DNA of 64,000 nucleotides from contig NZ_JAVHUW010000060.1 of assembly GCF_030954495.1 (NCBI RefSeq), forward strand, positions 1-64,000, given 5' to 3'. The position numbers and the translations under genes are program-made. This DNA comes from Candidatus Desulfosporosinus nitrosoreducens. Its GTDB lineage: Bacteria > Bacillota > Desulfitobacteriia > Desulfitobacteriales > Desulfitobacteriaceae. Positions 24,850 through 34,044 of the stretch are shown here, piece by piece. The notes below the pieces were generated by a model that was not told the origin of the DNA, searched no databases, and saw nothing but the letters and a program-made list of their open reading frames with translations. Every line of letters begins with the position of its first letter. The first letter of the stretch is position 1.

Positions 24850-24858
24850 GCCTTTTCT

Positions 24859-24884
24859 CGATCTTTAGTTCCGATCTTTAGTTC
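24859..24884. repeat. Tandem 13-base repeat
   Basis: CGATCTTTAGTTC occurs twice head to tail between the tRNA promoter and the end of pepV. No function is apparent. Confidence 0.8.
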
Positions 24885-24928
24885 CGGCTATAAGAAAGAG
24901 AACTGATCCTGAGGTGGGTTTTCAGGAA

Positions 24929-26332
24929 TTAACGAAGTTCGGGATCAGCGGCAAGGTTTAATATAGCCTGAGCATATACCTTAGTCGTTAAGAGAATATT
25001 GTCAATGGAAATGTATTCATCTGCGCAATGGATTACCTCAGGTTCACCCGGAAAAACAGGGCCAAAGGCAACCCCTTGCGGCAATGCTTTGGCATAGGTT
25101 CCCCCGCCTATGGCAAAAGCATAGGGTTTGAGGCCCGTAACATCGGCATAGGCTTTAAGCAGGGACTGAACTAAATCGCTGTCTTTAGGAACATGATGAG
25201 CCTTCTGCTGGCTGATCACCTGCAAACTATAGTTTTCTTTTTGAGCGACTTTTTCTATAGGCAGCAGCACATCTTCACGTTCATAAGTAACTGGGTAACG
25301 TATATCCAGAACGAAACGTATCTGGTCGGACTTTAATTCTAAAATGCCGAGATTGAGGGATAATTGACCGGAGGGTTCGTCACTGTAGGCAATGCCAAAG
25401 CCTTCCCCGGAGAAGCCTGTGCCGGGATAGTTTAAAAGGAAATCAAGAGCTGCTTGTTCTTCCGCACTAAGAGACAAACACCGTAAAAACTTCAAAGCGT
25501 AAAGAACTGCATTTTTACCTTGTTGGGGAAGACTGCCATGAGCCCCGACCCCTTTAAACGTGAGCTTTATTTCCTGTCCGGCCTGCTGGGCCTGGATTTG
25601 TCCGCTGACATCCTGCGGAAAAGCAAAGTCCTGCAAGGATTGAGCAACACTGCCGTGATCAAGTCCGGTTAAAGTAACTTCGCAAATATCCGGGACGACA
25701 TTGGCCCGTTCTCCGCCGCGGATAGTGACAAGATGCGGCAAAGAGGCTGCAAAGGATTTCTTAAATTCAAGATGGAGAATTCCCTTTTCGGCATGGATTA
25801 AAGGAAACTCAGCGTCAGGTGCGAAGCCCATATAGGGAACTTCTTCTTTTTGCAGATAATAGTCCATGTCGGCCCAGCCGGACTCTTCATCCGTGCCCAG
25901 AATCAAGCGCACTCGTTTACTCAAAGGTATTTTAGCATCTTTTATGGCTTTCATGGCAAACAGAGCTGCCAAAGACGGTCCTTTATCATCTAAGGCGCCC
26001 CGCCCATAAATTTTTCCGTCTTTAATTGCTGCACTATAGGGCGGGACAGACCAGCCGTCCCCTTCCGGCACAACGTCCAAGTGACCTAATATGCCAAAGA
26101 GTTCTCCGGAACCCATTTCTATATGACCGGCATAGCCGTCTACATTCTTCACAGCAAAGCCCAGTTTTTCACCCAATTTCAAAGTCCACTCTAAAGCTTC
26201 CCGTATTCCAGGTCCAAAGGGAGCCCCCTGGGCCGCCTGGGTCATGTCTTTAACACTTTTAATTTGGATGCAGGCCTGCACAGCCGAAACTATGTCTTCT
26301 TTCATGGCGTTAATTTGTTCGTCGAGACGCAT
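24929..26332 (-). CDS. pepV: Dipeptidase PepV (M20 family metallopeptidase)
   Basis: The predicted cytoplasmic zinc dipeptidase hydrolyses short peptides. Its 467 residues match PepV. Family motifs are present in order: GILGHLDVVPEGDGW (first metal His, catalytic Asp), YGRGALDDKGP (bridging Asp), LGTDEESGW (catalytic Glu pair), FAPDAEFPL, and near the C-terminus FAIGGGTYAKALP and GPVFPGEPEVIHCADEYI (last metal His). The ATG at 26332 is used; a UUG two codons upstream at 26338 is about as well placed behind GGGGG. It appears to be a single gene. Confidence 0.93.
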   Translation of the reverse strand: MRLDEQINAMKEDIVSAVQACIQIKSVKDMTQAAQGAPFGPGIREALEWTLKLGEKLGFAVKNVDGYAGHIEMGSGELFGILGHLDVVPEGDGWSVPPYSAAIKDGKIYGRGALDDKGPSLAALFAMKAIKDAKIPLSKRVRLILGTDEESGWADMDYYLQKEEVPYMGFAPDAEFPLIHAEKGILHLEFKKSFAASLPHLVTIRGGERANVVPDICEVTLTGLDHGSVAQSLQDFAFPQDVSGQIQAQQAGQEIKLTFKGVGAHGSLPQQGKNAVLYALKFLRCLSLSAEEQAALDFLLNYPGTGFSGEGFGIAYSDEPSGQLSLNLGILELKSDQIRFVLDIRYPVTYEREDVLLPIEKVAQKENYSLQVISQQKAHHVPKDSDLVQSLLKAYADVTGLKPYAFAIGGGTYAKALPQGVAFGPVFPGEPEVIHCADEYISIDNILLTTKVYAQAILNLAADPELR

Positions 26333-26426
26333 CAGCAATCATTCCCCCGTCTTTTTATGTTTGTTTCAACCCATCCTATCATACCCGGCTTGATAAATGA
26401 AGATGCATAAGTTATCACCCCAAGAA

Positions 26427-28445
26427 CTAAGGCGTTAAGGTGGAAAACTTGACATCAATTGTCGTACCTTTGGGCACTACTTTTCCCGCCTGAGGATTTT
26501 GTTCCGTTACAAGACCACTGCCCGAAAAATTAAAATGAAGTTCGGACTTGGCCAACATGTCCCCCACTTGACGCATCGTCATTCCGGTTAAATCAGGAAC
26601 AACAGCTTCTCCGCCGACAGGCGAACGATCCGGGACAACCGGTTTGGGAGAAGGCCTGACCGGAAAATCGCCAGAAGATATCGTAACCGTGCTTTGCGTA
26701 TCTTTAGCCACCGGCAAACCATAATATTGCAGCGCCCCTTCAATAATGGCCTTGGACGGAGGACCTCCTAACGTTCCGCCTTGGTGCCCTTCGGCGCTTT
26801 TAGGGGTATCGAGGATCACTAAAACGGCTATTTTGGGATTTTCCGCCGGAGCATACGCCGCAAAGGAAGCAATGAAGTCTGTTGGAGAATATTCCCCGGT
26901 CTTAGGATCTACTTTCTGCGCGGTTCCCGTTTTACCGGCAACATTGATGCCCGGAATTTGCGCAAGATGACCCGTCCCCCCTGATACGACTTGCTCAAGG
27001 ATATTAGTCATCTGGGAAGCCGTTGCCTTCGAGATGACTTGACGGATTGGTGTCGGTTTTTGTTGCTGAACCACTTGTCCGTCCGGTGTCGTGATTTTAT
27101 CCACGATATAGGGGCGATATAAAGTTCCACCGTTGGCAACCGCGGATATGGCCGTTAATAATTGAATCGGAGTCACCAGATTAGCTTGCCCGAAGGACAT
27201 CGTTGCCAGCTCCAAATCGCGGACTTTATCCTGGGGAACGAGCAGACCGCTTTCTTCACCCGCGATGTCAATACCGGTTTTAGAGCCAAAACCAAAAGCC
27301 TTTAAATACGTATTAAATGCATTTTTGGTTAATTTCATGCCGACTTGAGCCAGCACAACATTGGAGGATAGCTGCATGCCCTGAGTAAAGGTTGGATTTC
27401 CATGAGCTTCCTGGTCTGAATCCCAGTTCGTAATTAAACGAGGGCCTACCCGCAAATAGCCAGGATCAGGAAAGGCTTCGTCGGGGCTGATCACACCCTC
27501 TTCCAAGGCGCCCGACCCGGTGATGATTTTGAACGTTGAGCCTGGTTCATAAGACATACTGATGGCTAAATTCCGTCTGTCTTCGGGGGAGGTCTGCGCG
27601 TAATTTGTCGGGTCAAAGGTTGGACGGCAACCCATGCCTAATACTCGTCCTGTCAGTGGGTCCATAGCCAGGATTGTCACACTGTTGGCATGAGCCGTTT
27701 GCTGCAGATTATCCAGCTGCTGTTCTATTAAGTATTGAATCGTCGCATCTAAGGTAAGTACTAAAGAGCTGCCCGGGCGGGAAGGGGCGCTTTGATCATT
27801 GGCTTTAAGAATGGAACGGGCCCGCGTGTCTTGTTCTTGTGACTGAAAACCCGGCTTGCCGAACAATACTTTGTCATAATAAGACTCAATACCTTCCACA
27901 CCATGGCCTTCCAGATTCACGATTCCCAAAGCCGCTGCCGCCAGGCTCCCCATAGGATAAACACGTTTTTCTTCGTCATTCAAGCCTACCCCTGGAATTT
28001 TCAGCGCCATGATTTTCTCGGCCTTTTGCAGGTCCACTTGATGGCCCAGGCTGACCCAAGACAAATTCTTATTGAGTTTAGCGAGAATATCCTGTGAGTC
28101 GATTCCTAAAATTTCCCCCAGTTCTTTGGCCACAGTCTCTTTGGAAGCGTTGAATTTATTTTGAGTGATTAAACTCGTTAAGGTTTTGGGATCAGCATAA
28201 ATCTCTTTCACCGGAATGCTTTGGGCTAATACGGTTCCTTGGGAATCATAAATTGTGCCACGTTCGGGCTGAAGGCTCTGGTCCGTTGTCCGGCGTTGAA
28301 TTCCTTTGGCCTGAAGATCGGATGCCTGAACAACTTGAAGGACAATAAGTCTCCCTACTACCAGGAAGACAAAAAGAAACAGCCCAATATGGACCCAGCG
28401 ATCCCGGGAAAAATAGTTGATGATGCGCCTGCCTCTTTTTTTCAA
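26427..28445 (-). CDS. PASTA-containing class B penicillin-binding protein, SpoVD/FtsI-like transpeptidase
   Basis: A 672-residue membrane-anchored D,D-transpeptidase that cross-links peptidoglycan. One transmembrane helix (about 17-37) is followed by the PBP dimerisation domain (about 55-215). The catalytic domain has STFK (Ser303), SSN (360-362) and KTG (505-507), and a single C-terminal PASTA domain starts near 615. The arrangement fits SpoVD or PBP2-type septal enzymes. It is outside a division gene cluster, so which paralogue it is stays open. The start is a UUG at 28445 behind GGATGGAG; an ATG 15 bases upstream opens a different, short frame. Confidence 0.92.
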   Translation of the reverse strand: MKKRGRRIINYFSRDRWVHIGLFLFVFLVVGRLIVLQVVQASDLQAKGIQRRTTDQSLQPERGTIYDSQGTVLAQSIPVKEIYADPKTLTSLITQNKFNASKETVAKELGEILGIDSQDILAKLNKNLSWVSLGHQVDLQKAEKIMALKIPGVGLNDEEKRVYPMGSLAAAALGIVNLEGHGVEGIESYYDKVLFGKPGFQSQEQDTRARSILKANDQSAPSRPGSSLVLTLDATIQYLIEQQLDNLQQTAHANSVTILAMDPLTGRVLGMGCRPTFDPTNYAQTSPEDRRNLAISMSYEPGSTFKIITGSGALEEGVISPDEAFPDPGYLRVGPRLITNWDSDQEAHGNPTFTQGMQLSSNVVLAQVGMKLTKNAFNTYLKAFGFGSKTGIDIAGEESGLLVPQDKVRDLELATMSFGQANLVTPIQLLTAISAVANGGTLYRPYIVDKITTPDGQVVQQQKPTPIRQVISKATASQMTNILEQVVSGGTGHLAQIPGINVAGKTGTAQKVDPKTGEYSPTDFIASFAAYAPAENPKIAVLVILDTPKSAEGHQGGTLGGPPSKAIIEGALQYYGLPVAKDTQSTVTISSGDFPVRPSPKPVVPDRSPVGGEAVVPDLTGMTMRQVGDMLAKSELHFNFSGSGLVTEQNPQAGKVVPKGTTIDVKFSTLTP

Positions 28446-28584
28446 AAAACTCCATCCTCCTCTCGTTCATTATAGCATTAACCTCTCACTTCCAGTCCGT
28501 TTTAGACCTAAGAAATAAGCAAATTTTATAGCACGGATTGCCCTCAACATCATAAGCTATACAAAAAGAGAAAGGAGTCCTGCT

Positions 28585-28752
28585 ATGAACAGCCCGCAAG
28601 AGATTGCAACGCGTATCACTATGGCTTGGTTAAACGCCTTTGCCACAGTCACCAAGGAGCTGGGTCATGTCGATCAACATATTCCCACCCCTCAGGAAGT
28701 GAGCGAATTCTTCATTGAAATTCACCGCACCGCTCAACAAACTAATACTTAA
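28585..28752 (+). CDS. Small hypothetical protein (55 residues)
   Basis: A short ORF beginning MNSPQEIATRITMAWLNAFA, with AAAGGAG 7 nt before the ATG. It is predicted mostly helical, with a charged C-terminal half (EVSEFFIEIHRTAQQ). It lies alone on the plus strand between two minus-strand genes. I do not recognise a family. The good ribosome site supports it being translated. Confidence 0.6.
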   Translation: MNSPQEIATRITMAWLNAFATVTKELGHVDQHIPTPQEVSEFFIEIHRTAQQTNT

Positions 28753-28923
28753 ACTGTACCGGAAGAAAAAATAACCCAAAAGAGCTTACGCTATCTTAAC
28801 TAACGATGGCATTATTAAAGGCCACCTCGCTAAGAAACCGCAAGCTCTTGATTGTATTTTTCCCTCAGTTGGGTGAAAACTATGCTCGTTGGAAAAAGGT
28901 ATATTTATGAAACTCTGGTACAC

Positions 28924-29874
28924 TTAGGCTTTGACGTTTTGCTGAGATAAGAGAAACCCCAGGAGCGCTCCGGTGAAAAGTCCGCCTAAATGGGCAAAAT
29001 TGTCAATTCCCGGTTGGGAAATTCCAAAGCCAAGGTTTACTAAAATTACAATCACAAGGTTTAGGCCCAAACCGGATTTCCAAAGATGCGGCCGTTTATA
29101 GCTATAAATCAGCTGGGCGCCTAAAAGACCAAAAATTGCTCCGGAGGCCCCGGCCGAAAGTGCCGCAGAAAATAAGTAGCTTGCTATAGATCCGCCGAGT
29201 CCGCTCAGAATATAAATCAGGAAATACTTCTTATGTCCGTAACTTTCTTCGGTCAAAGGACCCAAAGCCCATAACGAGTATAAATTAAAGGCTAAGTGCA
29301 TGATGCCTATATGAATAAACATACTCGTTAATAAGCGCCACACTTGACCGGCTTGAATCAGGGAATTCACTTTCGCCCCAAAGGCAATCAGCACAAGCTG
29401 ATTGGTTGATCCGCCCGCTAAGGTCATGAGTAAAAAAACCAGAAGATTAATTCCTAAGAAAGTAAAGGTCACATACGGCTTCTCGCGCTTTCGCGTCAGA
29501 GGCTCAGGCTCCAGCGAAAGCGGCGAACCGCTGGCAATCTGCTTCAAGAGACGGGGAATATCTTGTTTTTTCGAAGGAGGATAAGGAAATAAATTGCCCA
29601 GTTTCAAATCCCAATACCACAATTGAAAGCCCGGAAAATGGTGCCTTTTTAATTCCGAAGAGTCAATTCCCGCAGGGCAAAAAACAATGGCGTCCCATTG
29701 GGGGATATTGGCGAATCCGGAAACTTTAGATCTTAAATCCGCAGTCAGCTCAGTTAGGTATCCAAAAAGAAGTCCGCGCTGAAGTGCAGCGTGAACGGCG
29801 CAGAGCCAATTTCCTTCGAGTGTTCTCACATCCCAGCCGGATTCTTTAAGGTTAGAGCTAATTTGTTCAAACAT
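28924..29874 (-). CDS. Rhomboid-family intramembrane serine protease
   Basis: A 316-residue protein. Its N-terminal soluble domain (about 1-130) resembles those of the YqgP/GluP type, and about six transmembrane helices follow. The catalytic dyad is present: Ser244 in GASGAIFG and His295 in FAHLGG. His193 and Asn197 in HLAFNLYS complete the usual oxyanion set. The ATG follows the larC stop by about 15 bases, so it is probably co-transcribed with the lar genes. Substrates cannot be inferred. Confidence 0.92.
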   Translation of the reverse strand: MFEQISSNLKESGWDVRTLEGNWLCAVHAALQRGLLFGYLTELTADLRSKVSGFANIPQWDAIVFCPAGIDSSELKRHHFPGFQLWYWDLKLGNLFPYPPSKKQDIPRLLKQIASGSPLSLEPEPLTRKREKPYVTFTFLGINLLVFLLMTLAGGSTNQLVLIAFGAKVNSLIQAGQVWRLLTSMFIHIGIMHLAFNLYSLWALGPLTEESYGHKKYFLIYILSGLGGSIASYLFSAALSAGASGAIFGLLGAQLIYSYKRPHLWKSGLGLNLVIVILVNLGFGISQPGIDNFAHLGGLFTGALLGFLLSQQNVKA

Positions 29875-29888
29875 AGTCTCTCCTTGTT

Positions 29889-30665
29889 TTAAATTTCTCC
29901 GATAACTCCTCGCAGTAAACTCGGTATTCCATAGTCATTTTTCCCTGAACCATAGCCAACATTATGGATCACCATTTCCGGAAAATCCGCTTGCCGCGCT
30001 AAAGCTCTAATCAGAGCTGCACCCGTGGGGGTAATAAGTTCCCCGGTAATTCCCGAATCCCGGAATTTGAACCCCCGCAACAACATGAGCGTTGCCGGGG
30101 CCGGCAAGGGCAAAATCCCATGAGCACATTCTACAAAGCCCTTTGACCACGGCAGAGTAGAAATCCGAATCTCCTCAATGTCCAACTGATCCAGAGCGAT
30201 GCAGGTGCCTACAATATCCACGAGAGAATCCACAGCCCCAACTTCATGAAAGTGAACTTGATCGAGAGTTGTTCCATGAACATGGGCTTCCGCCTCAGCC
30301 AAGGCGTTAAAAACTTGCAAAGCGTGTTTTTGGGACCGTTCGGACAACGATCCGCTCAGAATCATTTTCTCAATATCGGGAAGCCGCCGGTCATGATGAT
30401 GATGATGGTGTTCGTGTTCATGTTCATGTTCCGACTGGTCGTCATCATGGTGATGCTTAGCATGATGATCATGAATAACCACATCAATGTCAGTCGCTTG
30501 GATACCGTGAACCTGACGGGACCGAATATCCAACTTAAATTCTGTCAAACCCATAGAATGCAGTTGATCGATGATCGCTTCAGGGTTTGCGCCCAGAGCA
30601 ATTAAGGAGCCTAAAGCCATATCTCCGCTGATACCGGCAAATGTGTCCCAATAAAGAATTCTCAA
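29889..30665 (-). CDS. larC: LarC N-terminal part (LarC1), nickel-pincer cofactor nickel insertion
   Basis: A 258-residue protein matching the N-terminal part of LarC/DUF111, which inserts nickel into the pincer nucleotide cofactor using CTP. Motifs include YWDTFAGISGDM, VHFHEVGAVDSLVDIVG, GILPLPAPAT and TGELITPTGAALI. A His/Asp/Glu-rich stretch (about residues 65-92, up to six His in a row) looks like a metal-holding loop. Full LarC is about 400 residues, and in Lactobacillus it is completed by a ribosomal frameshift. Here the frame stops and the rhomboid gene starts 15 bases on, so the C-terminal half (LarC2) is absent. It overlaps larB by four bases. Confidence 0.88.
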   Translation of the reverse strand: MRILYWDTFAGISGDMALGSLIALGANPEAIIDQLHSMGLTEFKLDIRSRQVHGIQATDIDVVIHDHHAKHHHDDDQSEHEHEHEHHHHHHDRRLPDIEKMILSGSLSERSQKHALQVFNALAEAEAHVHGTTLDQVHFHEVGAVDSLVDIVGTCIALDQLDIEEIRISTLPWSKGFVECAHGILPLPAPATLMLLRGFKFRDSGITGELITPTGAALIRALARQADFPEMVIHNVGYGSGKNDYGIPSLLRGVIGEI

Positions 30666-31441
30666 GTTGAAGCACCTCGCAAATGATGTTTAGAAATTCT
30701 GTGAATAATTGTCGACGCTAAAGAAGCCGCCCCGAAACCATTGTCAATATTGACAACTCCTACCCCGGAGGCACAACTGTTCAACATGCTGAGTAAAGCT
30801 GCCAGGCCTTGAAAATGAGCGCCATAGCCCACACTTGTCGGTACCGCTATGACGGGCTGTTCCACGAGTCCGCCGACAACACTGGCTAGAGCTCCCTCCA
30901 TTCCGGCGACAACAATCAGGACTTCCGCGCTGTCCATCGTCTCACGCTGGGCAAGAAGGCGATGAATGCCCGCAACTCCAACATCATAGACAGTCTCTAC
31001 GACGTGCCCCATATAACGGGCTGTTAGCCATGCTTCCTGAGCAACCGGCAAATCTGCTGTACCTGCCGTCATAATCAAAATCTTGCCTGGAATTGTCGGT
31101 TCTTCCAAAGGACGCAAGAGCAGACAGCGCGCTAAAGTATCATAGTGAGCCTGAGGAAAATGAGGTAAGATTAAAGCCGCATGCTCAGGGGTAAGGCGGG
31201 TCGCCAGGACATTTTTGGATTTGGCCCCCAGATGCCTTAAAATAGAAATAATCTGCTCCGGTTGTTTGCCTTGACAGAAAATGACTTCGGATTGGCCTGT
31301 GCGCAGTGCTCTATGATGATCTAAACGGGCAAAGCCCAAGTCTTCAAAAGGCAGTTCTTTCAATTGACTCAGAGCTTCTTCAGGAGTACAGGCCCCCCCT
31401 TTAACCGACTCAAGAAGAGCTTTGATTGTTTCCTCATTCAT
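30662..31441 (-). CDS. larB: LarB, pyridinium-3,5-biscarboxylic acid mononucleotide synthase
   Basis: The predicted enzyme carboxylates and hydrolyses nicotinic acid adenine dinucleotide, the first step of nickel-pincer cofactor synthesis. The 259 residues have a C-terminal PurE-like domain: IMTAGTADLPVAQEA, TVYDVGVAGIHRLL, VVAGMEGALASVVGGLV and AVPTSVGYGAHFQGLAAL. The N-terminal part contains GFARLDHHRALRTGQSEVIF, typical of LarB. It overlaps both larE and larC by four bases each. Confidence 0.93.
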   Translation of the reverse strand: MNEETIKALLESVKGGACTPEEALSQLKELPFEDLGFARLDHHRALRTGQSEVIFCQGKQPEQIISILRHLGAKSKNVLATRLTPEHAALILPHFPQAHYDTLARCLLLRPLEEPTIPGKILIMTAGTADLPVAQEAWLTARYMGHVVETVYDVGVAGIHRLLAQRETMDSAEVLIVVAGMEGALASVVGGLVEQPVIAVPTSVGYGAHFQGLAALLSMLNSCASGVGVVNIDNGFGAASLASTIIHRISKHHLRGAST

Positions 31442-32265
31442 TGTAGCTTTCCTCCCTCCGGTTCGGGGTTAAGGCTTCCCGAACGAAGTCCGTCTAAATC
31501 CAAGGTTACAAAGCGGAAGCCGAGCCCTTTGAAGGAGTTGGCAAATTCAGAATGATTCTGAAGAAAAGGGGCAAAATTCTCAATTGGGATCTCGATACGC
31601 GCAATGTCACCATGGACCCTGACGCGACATTCTCCAAAACCTTTGCTCTGGAGAATGGCTTCAGCTTGAGCAACTTTAGATAACAGCTCAAGCGTAATCA
31701 AGTCCCCATATGGAACCCTCGAAGCAAGACAGGCCATGGAGGGTTTATTCCAAGTCCTTAAATTGCGGCGTTGCGATAATAAGCGTATCTCTTCTTTTGT
31801 GAGTCCGACTTCAAGTAAAGGGCTTTTGACTTTTAATTCTTGCAAAGCCTTTCGTCCCGGTCTGTAATCCTGGGAATCCGAAGCATTTGTTCCTTCAATG
31901 AGCGTGGTATAACCCAATCCCTCGCCTAAAGCTAAAAACCTGGAGAAAATTTCTTTTTTGCAAAAATAACACCGTTCCGGTGAATTAGCTCGGAATTCTT
32001 GCAACTCCAGCACGTTTATATCAATCACTTCTAAGGGGAATTGATAGGTTTGGGCCAAAGAGAGCGTTTCCTTTTGCTCTTGAGCGGAAATCATCGGCCC
32101 CCGGGCAAAAACTCCTTTGCAGTTTGCTCCCAAAGTCTCTAAGCTGACTGCCAGGAGATAGGTGGAATCTACTCCGCCTGAAAAGGCGACCAAAACACTT
32201 TGCAGCGATTTAATGAGGTCAATAAGTTGAGACTCTTTCTTTAAAATATCTGCATCTAATTTCAT
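31438..32265 (-). CDS. larE: LarE, ATP-dependent sacrificial sulfur transferase
   Basis: The predicted enzyme activates the pincer precursor with ATP and supplies sulfur. The 275 residues contain the PP-loop SGGVDST (29-35), the ERCYFCKKEIF segment (Cys99, Cys102) and SMACLASRVPYG with Cys179, which corresponds to the sulfur-donating cysteine of the Lactobacillus enzyme. Three cysteines are compatible with either the sacrificial type or the iron-sulfur-dependent type; I cannot decide between them. It is the first gene of larE-larB-larC-rhomboid. No larA racemase is in the window. Confidence 0.93.
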   Translation of the reverse strand: MKLDADILKKESQLIDLIKSLQSVLVAFSGGVDSTYLLAVSLETLGANCKGVFARGPMISAQEQKETLSLAQTYQFPLEVIDINVLELQEFRANSPERCYFCKKEIFSRFLALGEGLGYTTLIEGTNASDSQDYRPGRKALQELKVKSPLLEVGLTKEEIRLLSQRRNLRTWNKPSMACLASRVPYGDLITLELLSKVAQAEAILQSKGFGECRVRVHGDIARIEIPIENFAPFLQNHSEFANSFKGLGFRFVTLDLDGLRSGSLNPEPEGGKLQ

Positions 32266-32384
32266 ACCGTGGCTTTACTCCCTTCCACTCTATTCTACCT
32301 ACGGTTTAAATGCCTGTCAAAGAATCTTTTGCAACACGAAATTTCAAAAAAACTTCATTTTAAAATGAATTATTTAAATAAAAA

Positions 32385-32417
32385 GAGAACAGGGTCAAGT
32401 TTTCCACTGCCCTGCTC
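32385..32417 (-). terminator. Terminator after fixX
   Basis: On the minus strand GAGCAGGG pairs with CCCTGTTCTC and TTTTTATTT follows. It closes the fixABCX operon and separates it from larE. Confidence 0.75.
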
Positions 32418-32461
32418 TGATTCACCAGATACAATCGCCAATTCAGTAACGTCCTAAGAAC

Positions 32462-32743
32462 TTAGCCATTTTTCCAGGAAACGCCAAATCCGCCTCTGGG
32501 GTATTTCCAATTGATGTTGCCGTAAGGACAACCAATCAAACAGGTGCCACACTCAAGACAACCTTCATACCCCACTGAAATCCGCTTCTCTTCATCATCC
32601 CAATCATAAACGTGAGCCGGGCAAAAGCGCGTGCAGGGTTTATCCTGGCATTGATTCAAGCATACTTTCGGGTCGTTGATCTTGATATGACTCAGTTTGT
32701 CCGTATTAAAGCGCACTAAATAAAGTTTATCATCTAATTTCAT
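32462..32743 (-). CDS. fixX: FixX ferredoxin-like protein
   Basis: A 93-residue ferredoxin-like partner of FixC that passes electrons from the electron-transferring flavoprotein to ferredoxin or flavodoxin. Cysteine motifs are CLNQCQDKPCTRFCP and CLECGTCLIGCPYG. The ATG at 32743 has GGAGG 8 nt upstream and overlaps the fixC stop by four bases (ATGA). The longer start at 32758 has a badly spaced site. Confidence 0.93.
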   Translation of the reverse strand: MKLDDKLYLVRFNTDKLSHIKINDPKVCLNQCQDKPCTRFCPAHVYDWDDEEKRISVGYEGCLECGTCLIGCPYGNINWKYPRGGFGVSWKNG

Positions 32744-34032
32744 AGTAAGGCCCTCCATGCTCCATAGATATCTTTAAGGATACCGCCTTTGGACCTCTGC
32801 TCAAAGATCATTTTGATAATTTCCTTTTGGCGTTGCTTCTTGGGGGTCCCGTCCGCTGACAAATACATCTTAACAGCTTTGGAAAACATTTTGGGATAAA
32901 GTTTTAAGAGATGAGGATTATCCTCAAAGAATTTGCCCATATGGCGGTAATGGTGAAGATCTCTGAGCACAAAAGAATCGCGCAAACGGGTCTCATAGAC
33001 CGCCATGGCCTGATCGCTCAAATCTCCGGCTTTGATGGCTTGGGCCGCGACTTCACCGGCAATTTTGCCGGATACCATAGCCAGGTTAGACCCTTCGCGG
33101 TTAAGGGAGTTCATAAGCATGGCAGTATCGCCAACGACCATGACCCCTTGCCGGTGCAGCCTGGGAACTTGAGTATAGCCGCCTTCCGGTATCAGATGTG
33201 CCAAATATTCTTTGGTTTCTCCCCCTTGTAAAAGTCGTTTAACGTAGGGTTTGGCTTTCAAGTTTTCTAAAAGATCGTTAGGAGTCCATTGTTCCTGGAT
33301 CAAACGATCCAGTATGGCTCCGACGCCAATCGATATGGAATCCTTGTTTGTGTAAATAAAGCCGACACCCATCATACCTGCGGTGGAGTCTCCATATAAC
33401 TCGATAGTAGCTCCTTGTCCTTCGTCAAGGCAGAAACGATCTTCAATCTTTTCTTTGGGGAGAGCGATTACTTCTTTAGCCGTCACAGCGACTGAAGCAG
33501 GTTTTAAAGGTCTGGCCAGTCCGGCTTTTACCGCTAAAAAGTTGTTAACCCCTTCAGCGATAATCACGACTTTAGCGCCTAAATCTCCTTCCGCGCGCCC
33601 GGTGCGAACTCCCACAACGTTCCCGTTGAGATAAAGCAGATCTTCCACGAGAGTTTCCGTGATGATCATAACACCGGCTTTTTCGGCTTGCTGAGCCAAC
33701 CAGCGGTCAAATTTAACGCGCAGGATCGAATGAGCGTTATAAGGTTCCGTCGCCCAGGCCGGGTCCCGATAACCGGCGAGGATAGATTCATCCCCGCTCA
33801 ACATAGCAATTCTTTGTTCAATAATCGGCCGTTCTAAAGGTGCCTCTTTCCAAAACTCAGGTACAACCATATCCGTAGCTTTAGTATAGAGAATACCGCC
33901 CATTACGTTCTTTGTGCCGGGATAATCTCCGCGTTCAATGACTAATGTTTTCATACCTGCATTAGCAGCACTAATTGCGGCAGATAGGCCAGCAGGACCG
34001 CCTCCGACGATGATCACATCAAAGTTTTCCAT
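32740..34032 (-). CDS. fixC: FixC, FAD-dependent electron transfer flavoprotein:quinone oxidoreductase
   Basis: A 430-residue flavoprotein with the N-terminal dinucleotide fold IIVGGGPAGLSAAISAANAG. It also has VMGGILYTKA, a DRWLAQQAEKAG segment and VMVVGDTAMLMNSLNREGSNLAM, as in FixC/ETF-QO. In FixABCX it takes electrons from FixAB and delivers them to quinone and, through FixX, to ferredoxin by flavin-based bifurcation. It lies 12 bases after fixB and overlaps fixX. Confidence 0.94.
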   Translation of the reverse strand: MENFDVIIVGGGPAGLSAAISAANAGMKTLVIERGDYPGTKNVMGGILYTKATDMVVPEFWKEAPLERPIIEQRIAMLSGDESILAGYRDPAWATEPYNAHSILRVKFDRWLAQQAEKAGVMIITETLVEDLLYLNGNVVGVRTGRAEGDLGAKVVIIAEGVNNFLAVKAGLARPLKPASVAVTAKEVIALPKEKIEDRFCLDEGQGATIELYGDSTAGMMGVGFIYTNKDSISIGVGAILDRLIQEQWTPNDLLENLKAKPYVKRLLQGGETKEYLAHLIPEGGYTQVPRLHRQGVMVVGDTAMLMNSLNREGSNLAMVSGKIAGEVAAQAIKAGDLSDQAMAVYETRLRDSFVLRDLHHYRHMGKFFEDNPHLLKLYPKMFSKAVKMYLSADGTPKKQRQKEIIKMIFEQRSKGGILKDIYGAWRALL

Positions 34033-34044
34033 GTTTGCCCCTCC

